A DNA stretch of 64,000 nucleotides from Sphingomonas koreensis. Lineage in GTDB: Bacteria > Pseudomonadota > Alphaproteobacteria > Sphingomonadales > Sphingomonadaceae. Positions 35,639 through 44,372 of this stretch are shown piece after piece. Location of the stretch: assembly GCA_006438735.1 (NCBI GenBank), contig RCZF01000004.1:378449-442448 (forward strand). Reading direction: 5' to 3'. Under the pieces are notes generated by a model. That model searched no databases and was not told the DNA's origin. It was given only the letters and a program-made list of their open reading frames with translations. A program made the translations under genes and the position numbers. Positions within the stretch are counted from its first letter, which is position 1, and every line of letters begins with the position of its first letter.

Positions 35639-37981
35639 TCAGCGCTTCGCGAATCCCGTCATCGAATAGGGCCTATCCGCCAGCCTGGTCGCCCAGCTCT
35701 TGTTCGGCGTCGCCTGCATCGTGAAGCGCAGCGTGCCGCCCTTCTCGATCTCGTCGTGAGTGATGAAGCTGCGCGTCAGCGGTTTGCCGTCGAGCGTGAC
35801 CGCGCCGACATAGCGGTTGGCCTCGGACAGATTGTCTGCCTGCACGGTAAAATGCTTGCCTGAGGGTAGGTTGACGACCGCCTTGTCGACGAACGGCCGG
35901 CCGATCACATATTGCCCGCTCCCCGGCGTCACCGGATAGAAACCCAGCGACGTGAACACCAGCCACGCCGACATCTGGCCGAGATCGTCATTGCCCTCGA
36001 AACCGTCGGGCGTCGGGCGGTACTGGCTGTCGACGATCTGTTTCAGCCGCTCCTGCGTGCGCCACGGCTGGCCGGCATAATCGTAGAGATAGCCGACGGC
36101 ATGGCTCGGCTCGTTGCCGTGGATATATTGGCCGATCAGCCCGGCGATGTCCTCAGACGACGAATAATCGAGCTTCGAATTGTCGTAACCGAACATCGCA
36201 TTGAGCTTCTTTACCGTCGCCGCATCGCCGCCCAGCGCGGTGATTAGCCCGCCCTCGTCCTGCGGCATGAACCACGAATATTGCCAGGCATTGCCCTCGG
36301 TATAGTCCGATCCGTATTTGATCGAGACCGGGCTGAACGGCTCGCGGAACTTGCCGTTCGACAGCCGCGCGCGCACCCAGCCTTGCTTGAAGTCGAAGCT
36401 GTTGCGCCAATTCTGCGCACGCTTGAAGAAGGTCGCGGCGATGTCGTCCTTGCCCATCTTCTTGGCCATCATCGCAATGGTCCAATCGTCATAGGCATAT
36501 TCGACCGTCTTCGACGCCGCCTCGGGTTCATGGTCGATCGGCACGTAACCGAGCGTCATGTAATCCTTGAGGTCGCCGTATTGCGCGTAGGTCGCACTCT
36601 TGACCATCGCGTCGAGCGCCTTGTCGGCATCGAAGCCCTTGATGCCTTTCAGATACGCATCGGCGATGACGGGCACGGCGTGATAGCCGATCATGCACCA
36701 CGTCTCCTGCCCCTGGAATTGCCAGACGGGCAGGATGCCGAACGGGCTGTCCTGCTGGCTGGCGAGCAGCGAGTTGACGAAATCCGCGTTCAGGCTGTCG
36801 GGCTCGATGATCGTCATCAGCGGATGCTCGGCGCGGAACGTATCCCATAGCGAGAAGGTCGAATGGAAGGTAAAGCCATCGGCCTTGTGCACCTGATTGT
36901 CCGGCCCACGGTAGCGCCCGTCGGCATCGCCCGCCACCGACGGCGCCAGCATCGTGTGATAGAGCGCGGTGTAGACGTTTGTGCGCATGTCCTTGGGCGC
37001 ATCCACATCGATCGCCTTCAACGCCGCTTGCCATTTGGCGACAGTGGCGGCGTGGATCATGTCGAAGGCGCCGGGCTCGCTGTCGAGATTGGCGATCGCC
37101 CCCGCCTCATCGACCGACGAGATCGCGACCTTCGCCTCGAGCGGCCTGGCCAGCCGCCCGAAATCGAACCGCGCGACGAGATCGCGGCCGCTGATCGCCT
37201 GCACGTCGTCCACACCGCGGCCCGGCCCCTGGAAGCCGTGATAGGGCACGTCGTCGCCCTTATCGAGGAAGGCGTGATCGGCTAACGGCGCGGAAAAGCG
37301 CATCGCGAAAAACAGTTTGCGATCAGGCGCCCAGCCGCGCGTCTGGCGGCTGCCGGTAATCGTGCCATCGGGTCGGATGCGGATCGACGACCACAGCACC
37401 TTGCCGTCGTAATTGTAGATGCTCGACCGCAGATCGAGGACCAGATGCGCCGCCTGATCGGCGGGAAAGGCATAGCGCTGCACGCCGATCCGCGTGCCGG
37501 CGGTCATTTCGGCGCGGACATGATCGTCGGACAGCGTCACCGCATAATAGCCGGGATGCGCGACCTCGCTGTCATGGCTGAAGCGTGAGCGATAGCCCGA
37601 TCCCGGCGCGGCCGCCTCGCCCGGATCGAGCTTGACAGCGGCGCTGTCGCCCACCGCCGGCGTCATCAGGAAATCGCCGAGATCGCTGTGCCCCGCGCCC
37701 GAAAAGTGCGTCATGCTGAAGCCCAGGATCGTCGGATCCTTATACTGATAGCCCGCCGCCCAAGGATAGCTTGCCTTGAAGTTCTTGATCTCGGTGTCGG
37801 GGCTCAGCTGCACCATCCCGAACGGCGCCGTCGCGCCCGGAAAGGTATGGCCGCCGCCGCTGGTGCCGATCATCGGATCGACCGTGTCGTAAGCGCTGGT
37901 CTGAGCCACGGCGGCGAACGGAGTGGCAACCAGGGCTGCTGCACCGAGCAACAGGGCGACGCGCGATCGGATGGCTATCAT
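35639..37981 (-). CDS. GH92 family alpha-mannosidase, exported
   Basis: A 780-residue glycoside hydrolase family 92 enzyme; the family has calcium-dependent exo-acting alpha-mannosidases. It has a signal peptide (SRVALLLGAAALVATPFAAVAQ), then DPMIGTSGGGHTFPGATAPFGMVQLSPDT. Later come FSLWDTFRAEHPLMTI, VGYLYDYAGQPW and GNDDLGQMSAWLVFTSLGFY, all typical of GH92. ATG 37981 is preferred over GTG 37987. It stands alone, divergent from the Rieske gene, and would act in the periplasm on mannosides or glycan ends. Confidence 0.93.
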   Translation of the reverse strand: MIAIRSRVALLLGAAALVATPFAAVAQTSAYDTVDPMIGTSGGGHTFPGATAPFGMVQLSPDTEIKNFKASYPWAAGYQYKDPTILGFSMTHFSGAGHSDLGDFLMTPAVGDSAAVKLDPGEAAAPGSGYRSRFSHDSEVAHPGYYAVTLSDDHVRAEMTAGTRIGVQRYAFPADQAAHLVLDLRSSIYNYDGKVLWSSIRIRPDGTITGSRQTRGWAPDRKLFFAMRFSAPLADHAFLDKGDDVPYHGFQGPGRGVDDVQAISGRDLVARFDFGRLARPLEAKVAISSVDEAGAIANLDSEPGAFDMIHAATVAKWQAALKAIDVDAPKDMRTNVYTALYHTMLAPSVAGDADGRYRGPDNQVHKADGFTFHSTFSLWDTFRAEHPLMTIIEPDSLNADFVNSLLASQQDSPFGILPVWQFQGQETWCMIGYHAVPVIADAYLKGIKGFDADKALDAMVKSATYAQYGDLKDYMTLGYVPIDHEPEAASKTVEYAYDDWTIAMMAKKMGKDDIAATFFKRAQNWRNSFDFKQGWVRARLSNGKFREPFSPVSIKYGSDYTEGNAWQYSWFMPQDEGGLITALGGDAATVKKLNAMFGYDNSKLDYSSSEDIAGLIGQYIHGNEPSHAVGYLYDYAGQPWRTQERLKQIVDSQYRPTPDGFEGNDDLGQMSAWLVFTSLGFYPVTPGSGQYVIGRPFVDKAVVNLPSGKHFTVQADNLSEANRYVGAVTLDGKPLTRSFITHDEIEKGGTLRFTMQATPNKSWATRLADRPYSMTGFAKR

Positions 37982-38039
37982 AGTCACGGTTAAAGCAAAT
38001 GGATTTCACTATGTCACGCGGCAAGCCCCCCCTGCCGAT

Positions 38040-38143
38040 GTTCCCCGGCGAAGGCCGGGGTCAAGTTGAGACGGCGAAAATCATCGAGCACAGCACTCGC
38101 CAAGCGGCGTCATCGAACTGGACCCCGGCCTTCGCCGGGGAAC
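38040..38143. repeat. BIME-like inverted repeat in the divergent GH92/Rieske intergenic region
   Basis: Perfect 23-bp arms at 38040-38062 and 38121-38143; each arm is itself a small hairpin (CCCCGGC-GAAG-GCCGGGG). It closely resembles the arms at 50487-50585. It lies in the leader of the Rieske gene and, read in frame, would add a spurious N-terminal extension there. Confidence 0.8.
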
Positions 38144-38181
38144 ACGTTCATTTTTCCAGCGGCTGGTTCTATGATCCGATC

Positions 38182-39342
38182 ATGGCCACCAGCCCCGCCC
38201 CTCTCGCCAATGCCGATCCCGATGCCGATTGGAGCCTCCCCGCCTGGCTCTACTACGACCCCGAGTATTTCTCAGTCGAAATGGCGCGAGTGATGCGGCC
38301 CAGCTGGCAGGTCGTCTGCCACGTCAGCGACATTCCGGGCGACGGCGATTGGCACACGCTCGACTTCCTCGGCGAAAGCATCCTCGTCATCCGCGGGCAG
38401 AACGATCGAATCCGCGCCTTCGCCAACGTCTGCCGCCACCGCGGCTCGCGATTGGTCGATGGCGCGTCGGGGTGCTCGAAGAAGCTGATCTGCCCTTATC
38501 ATGCCTGGACCTACGCGCTCGACGGCCGTCTCACCGGCGTGCCCAGCCGCCGCGACTATCCCGCGCTCGATATGGCAACGAGCGGGCTCGCGCCGATCGA
38601 GCTCGAAATCTGGCGCGGCTTCGTGTTCGTCCGTCTCGAAGCCGGCGGCCCGTCGGTCGCCGCGATGATGGCGCCGTACGACGCATTGATCGCGCCCTAT
38701 CGCTTTGACGAATTGCGCGCGCTCGGCCGCGTCACGCTGCGTTCCCGCGCGGTCAACTGGAAGAACGTCGCCGACAATTATTCGGACGGGCTGCACATCC
38801 AGGTCGCGCATCCCGGCCTCACCCGGCTGTTCGGTCGCGGCTACGGCGTCGAGGCCGAGGATCACGTCGATCGCATGTGGGGCGAGCTCGTCGAGCGGCC
38901 ATCGGCCAACCGCTCGGAACGCGCCTATCAACGCTTTCTGCCCGCCGCGCCGCATCTGCCCGAAAAGCACCAGCGACTCTGGCTCTATTTCAAGCTGTGG
39001 CCCAATGTCGCGTTCGATATCTATCCCGATCAGGTCGATTTCATGCAGTTCATTCCCGTTTCCCCGACAGAAACCCTGATCCGCGAGATCAGTTATGCCC
39101 TGCCCGATGACAGGCGGGAGATGAAAGCGGCGCGCTATCTCAACTGGCGAATCAACCGCCAGGTCAACGCCGAGGACACCGTGCTGATCGAGCGTGTGCA
39201 GGCAGGGATGGCGTCGTCGCGTTTCACGGTCGGCCCGATCGGCGCAAGCGAAGTCTGCCTGCGCAACTTCGCCCGCCGGATTCGCGAACTGATCCCCGAG
39301 GCGCGGCTTCATCACGCACCGACGGCGGGGTGGTCTCGATGA
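38182..39342 (+). CDS. Rieske non-heme iron oxygenase, alpha subunit
   Basis: A 386-residue oxygenase. The Rieske [2Fe-2S] motif is CRHRGSRL ... CPYHAW (Cys-x-His, then Cys-x2-His), at about residues 86-110. The mononuclear iron site is DNYSDGLHIQVAHPGL, with the two His and upstream Asp expected in the C-terminal domain. Relatives act on aromatic acids, quaternary amines or other small molecules; the substrate is not readable. It overlaps the FAD oxidoreductase gene by an ATGA, so the two are probably co-expressed. An upstream in-frame extension from 37999 is only repeat sequence. No reductase or ferredoxin is adjacent. Confidence 0.9.
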   Translation: MATSPAPLANADPDADWSLPAWLYYDPEYFSVEMARVMRPSWQVVCHVSDIPGDGDWHTLDFLGESILVIRGQNDRIRAFANVCRHRGSRLVDGASGCSKKLICPYHAWTYALDGRLTGVPSRRDYPALDMATSGLAPIELEIWRGFVFVRLEAGGPSVAAMMAPYDALIAPYRFDELRALGRVTLRSRAVNWKNVADNYSDGLHIQVAHPGLTRLFGRGYGVEAEDHVDRMWGELVERPSANRSERAYQRFLPAAPHLPEKHQRLWLYFKLWPNVAFDIYPDQVDFMQFIPVSPTETLIREISYALPDDRREMKAARYLNWRINRQVNAEDTVLIERVQAGMASSRFTVGPIGASEVCLRNFARRIRELIPEARLHHAPTAGWSR

Positions 39343-40943
39343 AATACGATGCCGTCATCATCGGCGCGGGGCATAACGGCCTCGTCTGCGCCTTCTATCT
39401 CGCGCGCGCCGGCCTCAAGGTCCGCATCGTCGAGGCGCGCGGCGTCGTCGGCGGCGCGGCGGTGACCGAGGAATTTCACCCCGGCTTCCGCAATTCGGTC
39501 GCGAGCTACACCGTCAGCCTGCTCCAGCCCAAGGTTATCGCCGACATGAAGCTGGCCGATCACGGCTACCGCGTGATCGAGCGGCCGATCTCCAATTTTC
39601 TGCCACAGCCGGATGGCGGCTACCTCAAGCTCGGCGGCGGCCTCGAGCGAACACAGGCCGAGTTTCGCAAGTTTTCCAATGCCGATGCCGAGACGCTGCC
39701 GGCCTATTACGACGCGCTCGAAAATGTCGCCGCGGTGCTGCGCGATCTGGCGCTCAAATCGCCGCCCGATGTCGGCGGCGGGCTGCGCACGCTGATCGAC
39801 GGGGCGGCGCAAGGCCGCCGGCTGGCGAAAATGCCGGTCGAGCAGCAACGCGACGTGCTCGACCTGTTCGTCAAATCCGCCCGCGATTTCCTCGACGGAT
39901 GGTTCGAGAGTGACGCGGTGAAAGCCGCGTTCGGCTTCGACGCGGTGGTCGGCAATTACGCCAGTCCCGATACGCCGGGCAGCGCCTATGTGCTGCTCCA
40001 CCACGTGTTCGGAGAGGTCAACGGCAAGAAGGGCGCATGGGGTCACGCGGTCGGCGGGATGGGCGCGATCACCCAGGCGATGGCCGCGGTGTGCCGCGAA
40101 GCCGGGGTGGAGATCAGCCTCGATTCCCCCGTCGATCGTGTGCTGGTGGACGGAGGCAAGGCGGCAGGCGTCCGCCTTGTGAGCGGCGAGGAGGTAATCG
40201 CGGGCACCGTCATCGCCAATGTCGGGCCGAAGCTGCTCTACGAACGCCTGATCGACGCCGGCGACCTCACCCCCGAATTCCACCGCCGCATCCGTGCCTT
40301 CAAGGCCGGATCGGGCACCTTCCGCATGAACGTCGCGCTCAGCGAGCTGCCGCGCTTCACCGCGCTCCCCGACCCCGGCGAGCATCACCAGGCCGGCATC
40401 ATCCTCGCCCCGACGCTCGATTACATGGACCGCGCCTTCACCGACGCGAAGGCGCACGGCTGGTCGAAGGCGCCAATCGTCGAAATGCTGATTCCCTCGA
40501 CCGTCGACGACAGCCTCGCGCCACCCGGACAGCACGTCGCCAGCCTGTTCTGCCAGCAATTCGCGCCCGAGCTTCCAGACGGCCGCTACTGGGACGACGA
40601 GGAAGACGCCGCCGCCGCGACGATCATCGACACCGTTGAGGCTGCCGCCCCCGGCTTCCGCGCCTCGATCCTCGGCACGATGACGCTCTCCCCCAAGGGC
40701 CTCGAACGCAAGTTCGGCCTCATCGGCGGCGACATCATGCACGGCAACATGACGCTCGATCAATTGTGGGCGGCGCGCCCGGTGCTCGGCAACGCCGCGT
40801 ATCGCGGGCCGATCGCGGGCTTGTATATGTGCGGCGCCGGCACCCATCCTGGCGGCGGCGTCACCGGCGCGCCGGGGCACAATGCCGCGCGCGAAGTGCT
40901 ACGCGACCGCAGCTTCCTCGGGCGGCTCGGCCGCCGCGGCTGA
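39339..40943 (+). CDS. FAD-dependent oxidoreductase of the phytoene-desaturase/PYROXD2-like family
   Basis: A 534-residue flavoprotein. The FAD-binding Rossmann motif is IIGAGHNGLVCAFYLARAG at about 8-26, followed by a VEARGVVGGAA segment. The C-terminal FAD motif is GLYMCGAGTHPGGGVTGAPG. The sequence is of the CrtI/PYROXD2 type rather than a classical carotenoid desaturase, and no carotenoid genes are nearby. It overlaps the Rieske gene by four bases. The 3' end overlaps the convergent permease gene by 45 bp. Confidence 0.9.
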   Translation: MKYDAVIIGAGHNGLVCAFYLARAGLKVRIVEARGVVGGAAVTEEFHPGFRNSVASYTVSLLQPKVIADMKLADHGYRVIERPISNFLPQPDGGYLKLGGGLERTQAEFRKFSNADAETLPAYYDALENVAAVLRDLALKSPPDVGGGLRTLIDGAAQGRRLAKMPVEQQRDVLDLFVKSARDFLDGWFESDAVKAAFGFDAVVGNYASPDTPGSAYVLLHHVFGEVNGKKGAWGHAVGGMGAITQAMAAVCREAGVEISLDSPVDRVLVDGGKAAGVRLVSGEEVIAGTVIANVGPKLLYERLIDAGDLTPEFHRRIRAFKAGSGTFRMNVALSELPRFTALPDPGEHHQAGIILAPTLDYMDRAFTDAKAHGWSKAPIVEMLIPSTVDDSLAPPGQHVASLFCQQFAPELPDGRYWDDEEDAAAATIIDTVEAAAPGFRASILGTMTLSPKGLERKFGLIGGDIMHGNMTLDQLWAARPVLGNAAYRGPIAGLYMCGAGTHPGGGVTGAPGHNAAREVLRDRSFLGRLGRRG

Positions 40944-42257
40944 GCGCGTCCACCAATAGACCGGCAAGCCCCCCGCCATCAGCCCGAAGCCAAGCAGGCT
41001 GGCGGTGCCCGCGCCGAACAGCGTCCACAGCGTGAACAGCACGCCGATCGCGGTGACGACTGCCATGCCCATGCCGAAGCGCACAATCCCGACCGCGCGC
41101 AGCCGAAAAGCGGAAACCGCGCAGGCGAGATACAAGAACAAGTTCGATGCGGTCGACACCAGCGCCAGGAACGCGAACAGCCCGGCGGCCCCGCGGCTCG
41201 CGTTCGAGCAGACCAGGATCGTCGACAGCACGCTCGACACCATCAGCGCGCGCGCCGGCGCGCCGTTGGCCCGCGTCACGCCGAACCAGCGCGGCAGCCC
41301 GCCGCCGCGCGCCATCGCCAGCGGCACTTCGCCCTGCGCCAGTATCCACCCGTTGAGCGCACCGAGCGTGCTGATCGCGGCGAATCCGGCGATCACCAGC
41401 GCCCAGCCCGCGCTCCAGTACCGCGCGACGAACAAGGCGAACGGCGCGTTGGAGGCGGCGACCTCGTTCGCCGGCAGCATCAGTGCGATCCCCGAGCAGG
41501 TGACGAGATAGATCAGCCCGGTCGCCAGCGCGCCGATCATCGTCGCCCGCGGCACCGTGCGCGGCGCATCGTGGACCCGCGCACCGGCAACCGCGGCGCA
41601 TTCGAAACCCATCATCGCGAACATCGCCAGCGAGGCCGATCCGGTCACCGCGCCCGCCGACAGATCGCCGCGATGCAGCGGCGCGATCGCGCCGTGTCCG
41701 CCACCGAACACCACCGCGATGATCACGATCACCGCGATGAGCGGGATCACCTTGAGGATCGTCGTCGTCAGCTGAACCACGCCGGCGCTGCGCGCGCCCG
41801 CCAGATTGATCAGCGTGAACAGCCAGATCAGCCCGACGGTGGACAGCGTCGTCGCGCCCTGCGTCGCCGCCATCGCCGGCGCGAACAGGCTGAGATAGCC
41901 CACCGCTGCCGAGGCGATCGCGGCATTGCCGACGACGATGCCGACCCAATAGCTCCACGACACCAGAAACGCCGGCGTCTCGCCGAACGCCGCCTCGGTG
42001 AAGCCGTGCGGCCCACCGGCGGTGGGCAATTGCCGCGCCAGCAAGGCGATCACCCGCGCCAGGCACAGCACACCGGCGATCGTCAGCACCCAACCGATCA
42101 CCGCGTTCCAACCGTAGGGCGCCAGGCTCGCCGGCAACAGGAACACGCCCGATCCGATCATGTTGCCCATCACCAGCGCCAGGCACATCCAGAAGCCCAG
42201 CAAGCGCCGCGGCGCGGCGGGCACGGCGATCAAGGCGTCGTCGGCAAGCGCAACCAT
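40899..42257 (-). CDS. APC-superfamily amino-acid permease
   Basis: About 452 residues with twelve predicted transmembrane helices. GNMIGSGVFLLPASLAPYGW is the signature of helix 1, and GFECAAVAGARVHDAPRTVPRA the helix-6 region. The sequence looks closest to the basic-amino-acid/polyamine antiporter group (AdiC, ArcD/PotE relatives). ATG 42257 is preferred; an in-frame TTG at 42269 is also possible. The following acetyltransferase gene resembles diamine acetyltransferases, so an amine or amino acid substrate is plausible but unproven. Confidence 0.88.
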   Translation of the reverse strand: MVALADDALIAVPAAPRRLLGFWMCLALVMGNMIGSGVFLLPASLAPYGWNAVIGWVLTIAGVLCLARVIALLARQLPTAGGPHGFTEAAFGETPAFLVSWSYWVGIVVGNAAIASAAVGYLSLFAPAMAATQGATTLSTVGLIWLFTLINLAGARSAGVVQLTTTILKVIPLIAVIVIIAVVFGGGHGAIAPLHRGDLSAGAVTGSASLAMFAMMGFECAAVAGARVHDAPRTVPRATMIGALATGLIYLVTCSGIALMLPANEVAASNAPFALFVARYWSAGWALVIAGFAAISTLGALNGWILAQGEVPLAMARGGGLPRWFGVTRANGAPARALMVSSVLSTILVCSNASRGAAGLFAFLALVSTASNLFLYLACAVSAFRLRAVGIVRFGMGMAVVTAIGVLFTLWTLFGAGTASLLGFGLMAGGLPVYWWTRSAAAAEPPEEAAVA

Positions 42258-42293
42258 GATGCCCCCCAAGGCAGCTGCGTGGAAGGCGGCAGG

Positions 42294-42773
42294 CTACGCC
42301 GGTTCGGCAAGCCGCGCCAGCGCCTTTCCGGCAACGCGCTCGATGCGCCATTCGGTCATCATCGCCGCGCCCATCGCGGTGTAGAAGTCGATCGCCGGCT
42401 GGTTCCAATCGAGCACCGACCATTCGAACCGCCCGCAATCGCGCTCGATCGCGATGGCGGCAAGATGCTTGAGCAAAGCCGTGCCGACCCCCGATCCGCG
42501 CGCCTCGGGCGTGACGTAAAGATCTTCGAGATACAGCCCCTTGCGCCCTTTCCAGGTCGAGAAATTGTGGAAGAACAGGGCAAACGCCATCGCCGCGCCG
42601 TCGCGCTCGGCGATTACCGCCTCGGCCGATCGCTCGCCGAACAGCGCGTGGTCGAGCATCGCCTCGGTCGCCTCGACGGCATCGGGTTCGCGCTCGAACG
42701 CGGCGAGCTCGCGCACGAAGCGCAGGATCGTCGGCACGTCGCCCCGCGTCGCGGGTCGGATCGAAAGGGTCAT
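42294..42773 (-). CDS. GNAT acetyltransferase resembling diamine (spermidine/spermine) N-acetyltransferase
   Basis: A 159-residue acetyl-CoA-dependent enzyme. Motif A is RGSGVGTALLKHLAAIA; the segment GLYLEDLYV before it and WNQPAIDFYTAMGA after it are typical of the diamine acetyltransferase (SAT1-like) branch. The start overlaps the stop of the EamA transporter gene (ATGA), so they are coupled. The substrate is inferred only from motif similarity. Confidence 0.88.
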   Translation of the reverse strand: MTLSIRPATRGDVPTILRFVRELAAFEREPDAVEATEAMLDHALFGERSAEAVIAERDGAAMAFALFFHNFSTWKGRKGLYLEDLYVTPEARGSGVGTALLKHLAAIAIERDCGRFEWSVLDWNQPAIDFYTAMGAAMMTEWRIERVAGKALARLAEPA

Positions 42774-43663
42774 GCGGCAGCCTCCGTTTGCGGGGCCGGG
42801 GCCGCCATGCCGCGCACCGCGACGACGCACCCGGCGATGATCAGCGCCGCGCCCGCGACGGTATAGAGCGAGACATGCTCGCCGAACACCGCATAGCCGA
42901 GCAACCCCGACCAGAGAAACGCGGTATATTCGACCGGCGCCAGCACCTGCGCCTCGGCGCGCGCATAGGCCCAGGCGAGCAGCACCGCCGAGATCGATCC
43001 GAGCACTGCGGCGGCGCCGATCGCCGGCAATTGCGCGACCGACGGCATGGCCGAAAACCACGGCGCGCCGATCAACAGCATCGCCCCCAACACCACGCTG
43101 GTGAACAACGCCACTTCCAGCGCGTCGGCGATCTGCGCCTGTCGCCGCAGCAGGATCAGGCTCACCGCATATAGCACCGAGGCAACGAGGATCGCGATCG
43201 ATCCCAACACATGCGCGGTCGAGGCTTGCGCCTGCACCTCGCCGGCGGCGATCGCCAGCACGCCCAGGCTCGCCACCAGCGATCCCCCGATCGCGCCGCG
43301 TCTGATCCGCTCGCCGAGAAACGCGGCGGCGAGAAACAGCGCGATCAGTGGTGCGAGAAACGTCAGCGCCACGCCCTGCGCCATCGGCACGCGCACCAAT
43401 CCCCAGAAGAACAGCACGACCGACAGCCCGGCAGCGACGCCACGCGACGCATGCAGCACGAACGCCGCCCGGCTCGGCCACGGCCGCCGCCGCGCGAGAA
43501 AAACTGGGCCAAGCAGCAACACGCCGGTCACGGATCGCCACAACACCGCGCTATACGCGCCGCTGGCGATCGACAGCCCCTTCATCAGCGCATCCATGCA
43601 CGAATAGCTGGCGATCCCCACCGCCGCGACGGCGAACGCGGTCGCGGGGCTTGTTCGGCGCAT
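42770..43663 (-). CDS. EamA/DMT-family transporter
   Basis: About 297 residues with ten hydrophobic helices in two EamA repeats. Examples are GVALTFLAPLIALFLAAAFLGER in the first half and LAPVEYTAFLWSGLLGYAVFGE in the second. Members export metabolites, amino acids or drugs; the substrate is unknown. The start is ATG 43663, and the upstream part of the longer frame is antisense of vapC. It follows the VapBC genes by two bases. Confidence 0.9.
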   Translation of the reverse strand: MRRTSPATAFAVAAVGIASYSCMDALMKGLSIASGAYSAVLWRSVTGVLLLGPVFLARRRPWPSRAAFVLHASRGVAAGLSVVLFFWGLVRVPMAQGVALTFLAPLIALFLAAAFLGERIRRGAIGGSLVASLGVLAIAAGEVQAQASTAHVLGSIAILVASVLYAVSLILLRRQAQIADALEVALFTSVVLGAMLLIGAPWFSAMPSVAQLPAIGAAAVLGSISAVLLAWAYARAEAQVLAPVEYTAFLWSGLLGYAVFGEHVSLYTVAGAALIIAGCVVAVRGMAAPAPQTEAAA

Positions 43664-43665
43664 TG

Positions 43666-44046
43666 TCACCGGATGAGACGAATATCGAGCCCAAGATCGA
43701 GCAATGCCCAGTCCTTGTCGCCGGTCAAGATCGCGCTGCCCGTTGTCGTCGCGAGCGCCATGCAGGCTCGATCCGCAAAGGAAATGCCTTTCTCGTGGAG
43801 TATCGGATGCAACGTTGCCGACACTTTCGCCTGCGCCAGATCGAACGGGACGAGCGAAACTTCCAACCGGCCCAGCTGCGCCAAGACATCCTCGGCAGCG
43901 ATCCGCCACTCCGCGCTTTTCAGCAGAACTTCGACGAAGTTGACCGTAGAGAGCAAGCTGCCCTTGCTCGCCGCGAGCACAATTTCGCTGCCCGGCTCCT
44001 CGAATATCACCGCAAGCACCGCAGAGGCGTCAAGCACGACACTCAC
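43666..44046 (-). CDS. vapC: VapC-type PIN-domain ribonuclease toxin
   Basis: A 126-residue PIN domain. The acidic residues of the metal site are present: Asp6, Glu39, Asp92, Asp110 and Asp112. VapC toxins cleave tRNA or rRNA. The start overlaps the antitoxin stop by four bases, the usual arrangement with antitoxin first. The RNA target is unknown. Confidence 0.9.
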   Translation of the reverse strand: MSVVLDASAVLAVIFEEPGSEIVLAASKGSLLSTVNFVEVLLKSAEWRIAAEDVLAQLGRLEVSLVPFDLAQAKVSATLHPILHEKGISFADRACMALATTTGSAILTGDKDWALLDLGLDIRLIR

Positions 44047-44336
44047 GGATGTTCAGCGATCCAGCGTTCGAAATCATCATTCTCACGCTGGGCTTCGACA
44101 CGACGCTCCGCGATCAATTCATCAACGATGGAGCCCTCGCCTCTATCCGGGCCACGCATCGCGCGAAACTCGGCCTGCACTTCCTTGACGACTTGCGCAT
44201 AGGTTTTGATCACCAGCCCGCCCTTGTTATCGCGCTCGATAACCAGCGAGTCGCCGTCCTTGATGCCGAATTCGCGGCGCAATTCCGCCGGGATGACGAT
44301 CTTGCCGCCAGTGATCACTTTGGCGTGATAGGTCAT
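44043..44336 (-). CDS. vapB: AbrB/MazE-type antitoxin of the VapC toxin
   Basis: A 97-residue protein with an N-terminal swapped-hairpin AbrB domain (ITGGKIVIPAELRREFGIKDG) that would bind the operon promoter. A C-terminal acidic helix probably wraps the toxin. The four-base overlap and order with the PIN gene indicate one operon with autoregulation. Confidence 0.9.
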   Translation of the reverse strand: MTYHAKVITGGKIVIPAELRREFGIKDGDSLVIERDNKGGLVIKTYAQVVKEVQAEFRAMRGPDRGEGSIVDELIAERRVEAQRENDDFERWIAEHP

Positions 44337-44372
44337 GCCGAGCCCTCCAGAACCCAGCCCATAGCACAGGAC

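Noticed and set aside
37999..38181. N-terminal extension of the Rieske protein
   Set aside because: The added residues are translated from the inverted repeat at 38040-38143; homology starts after ATG 38182.
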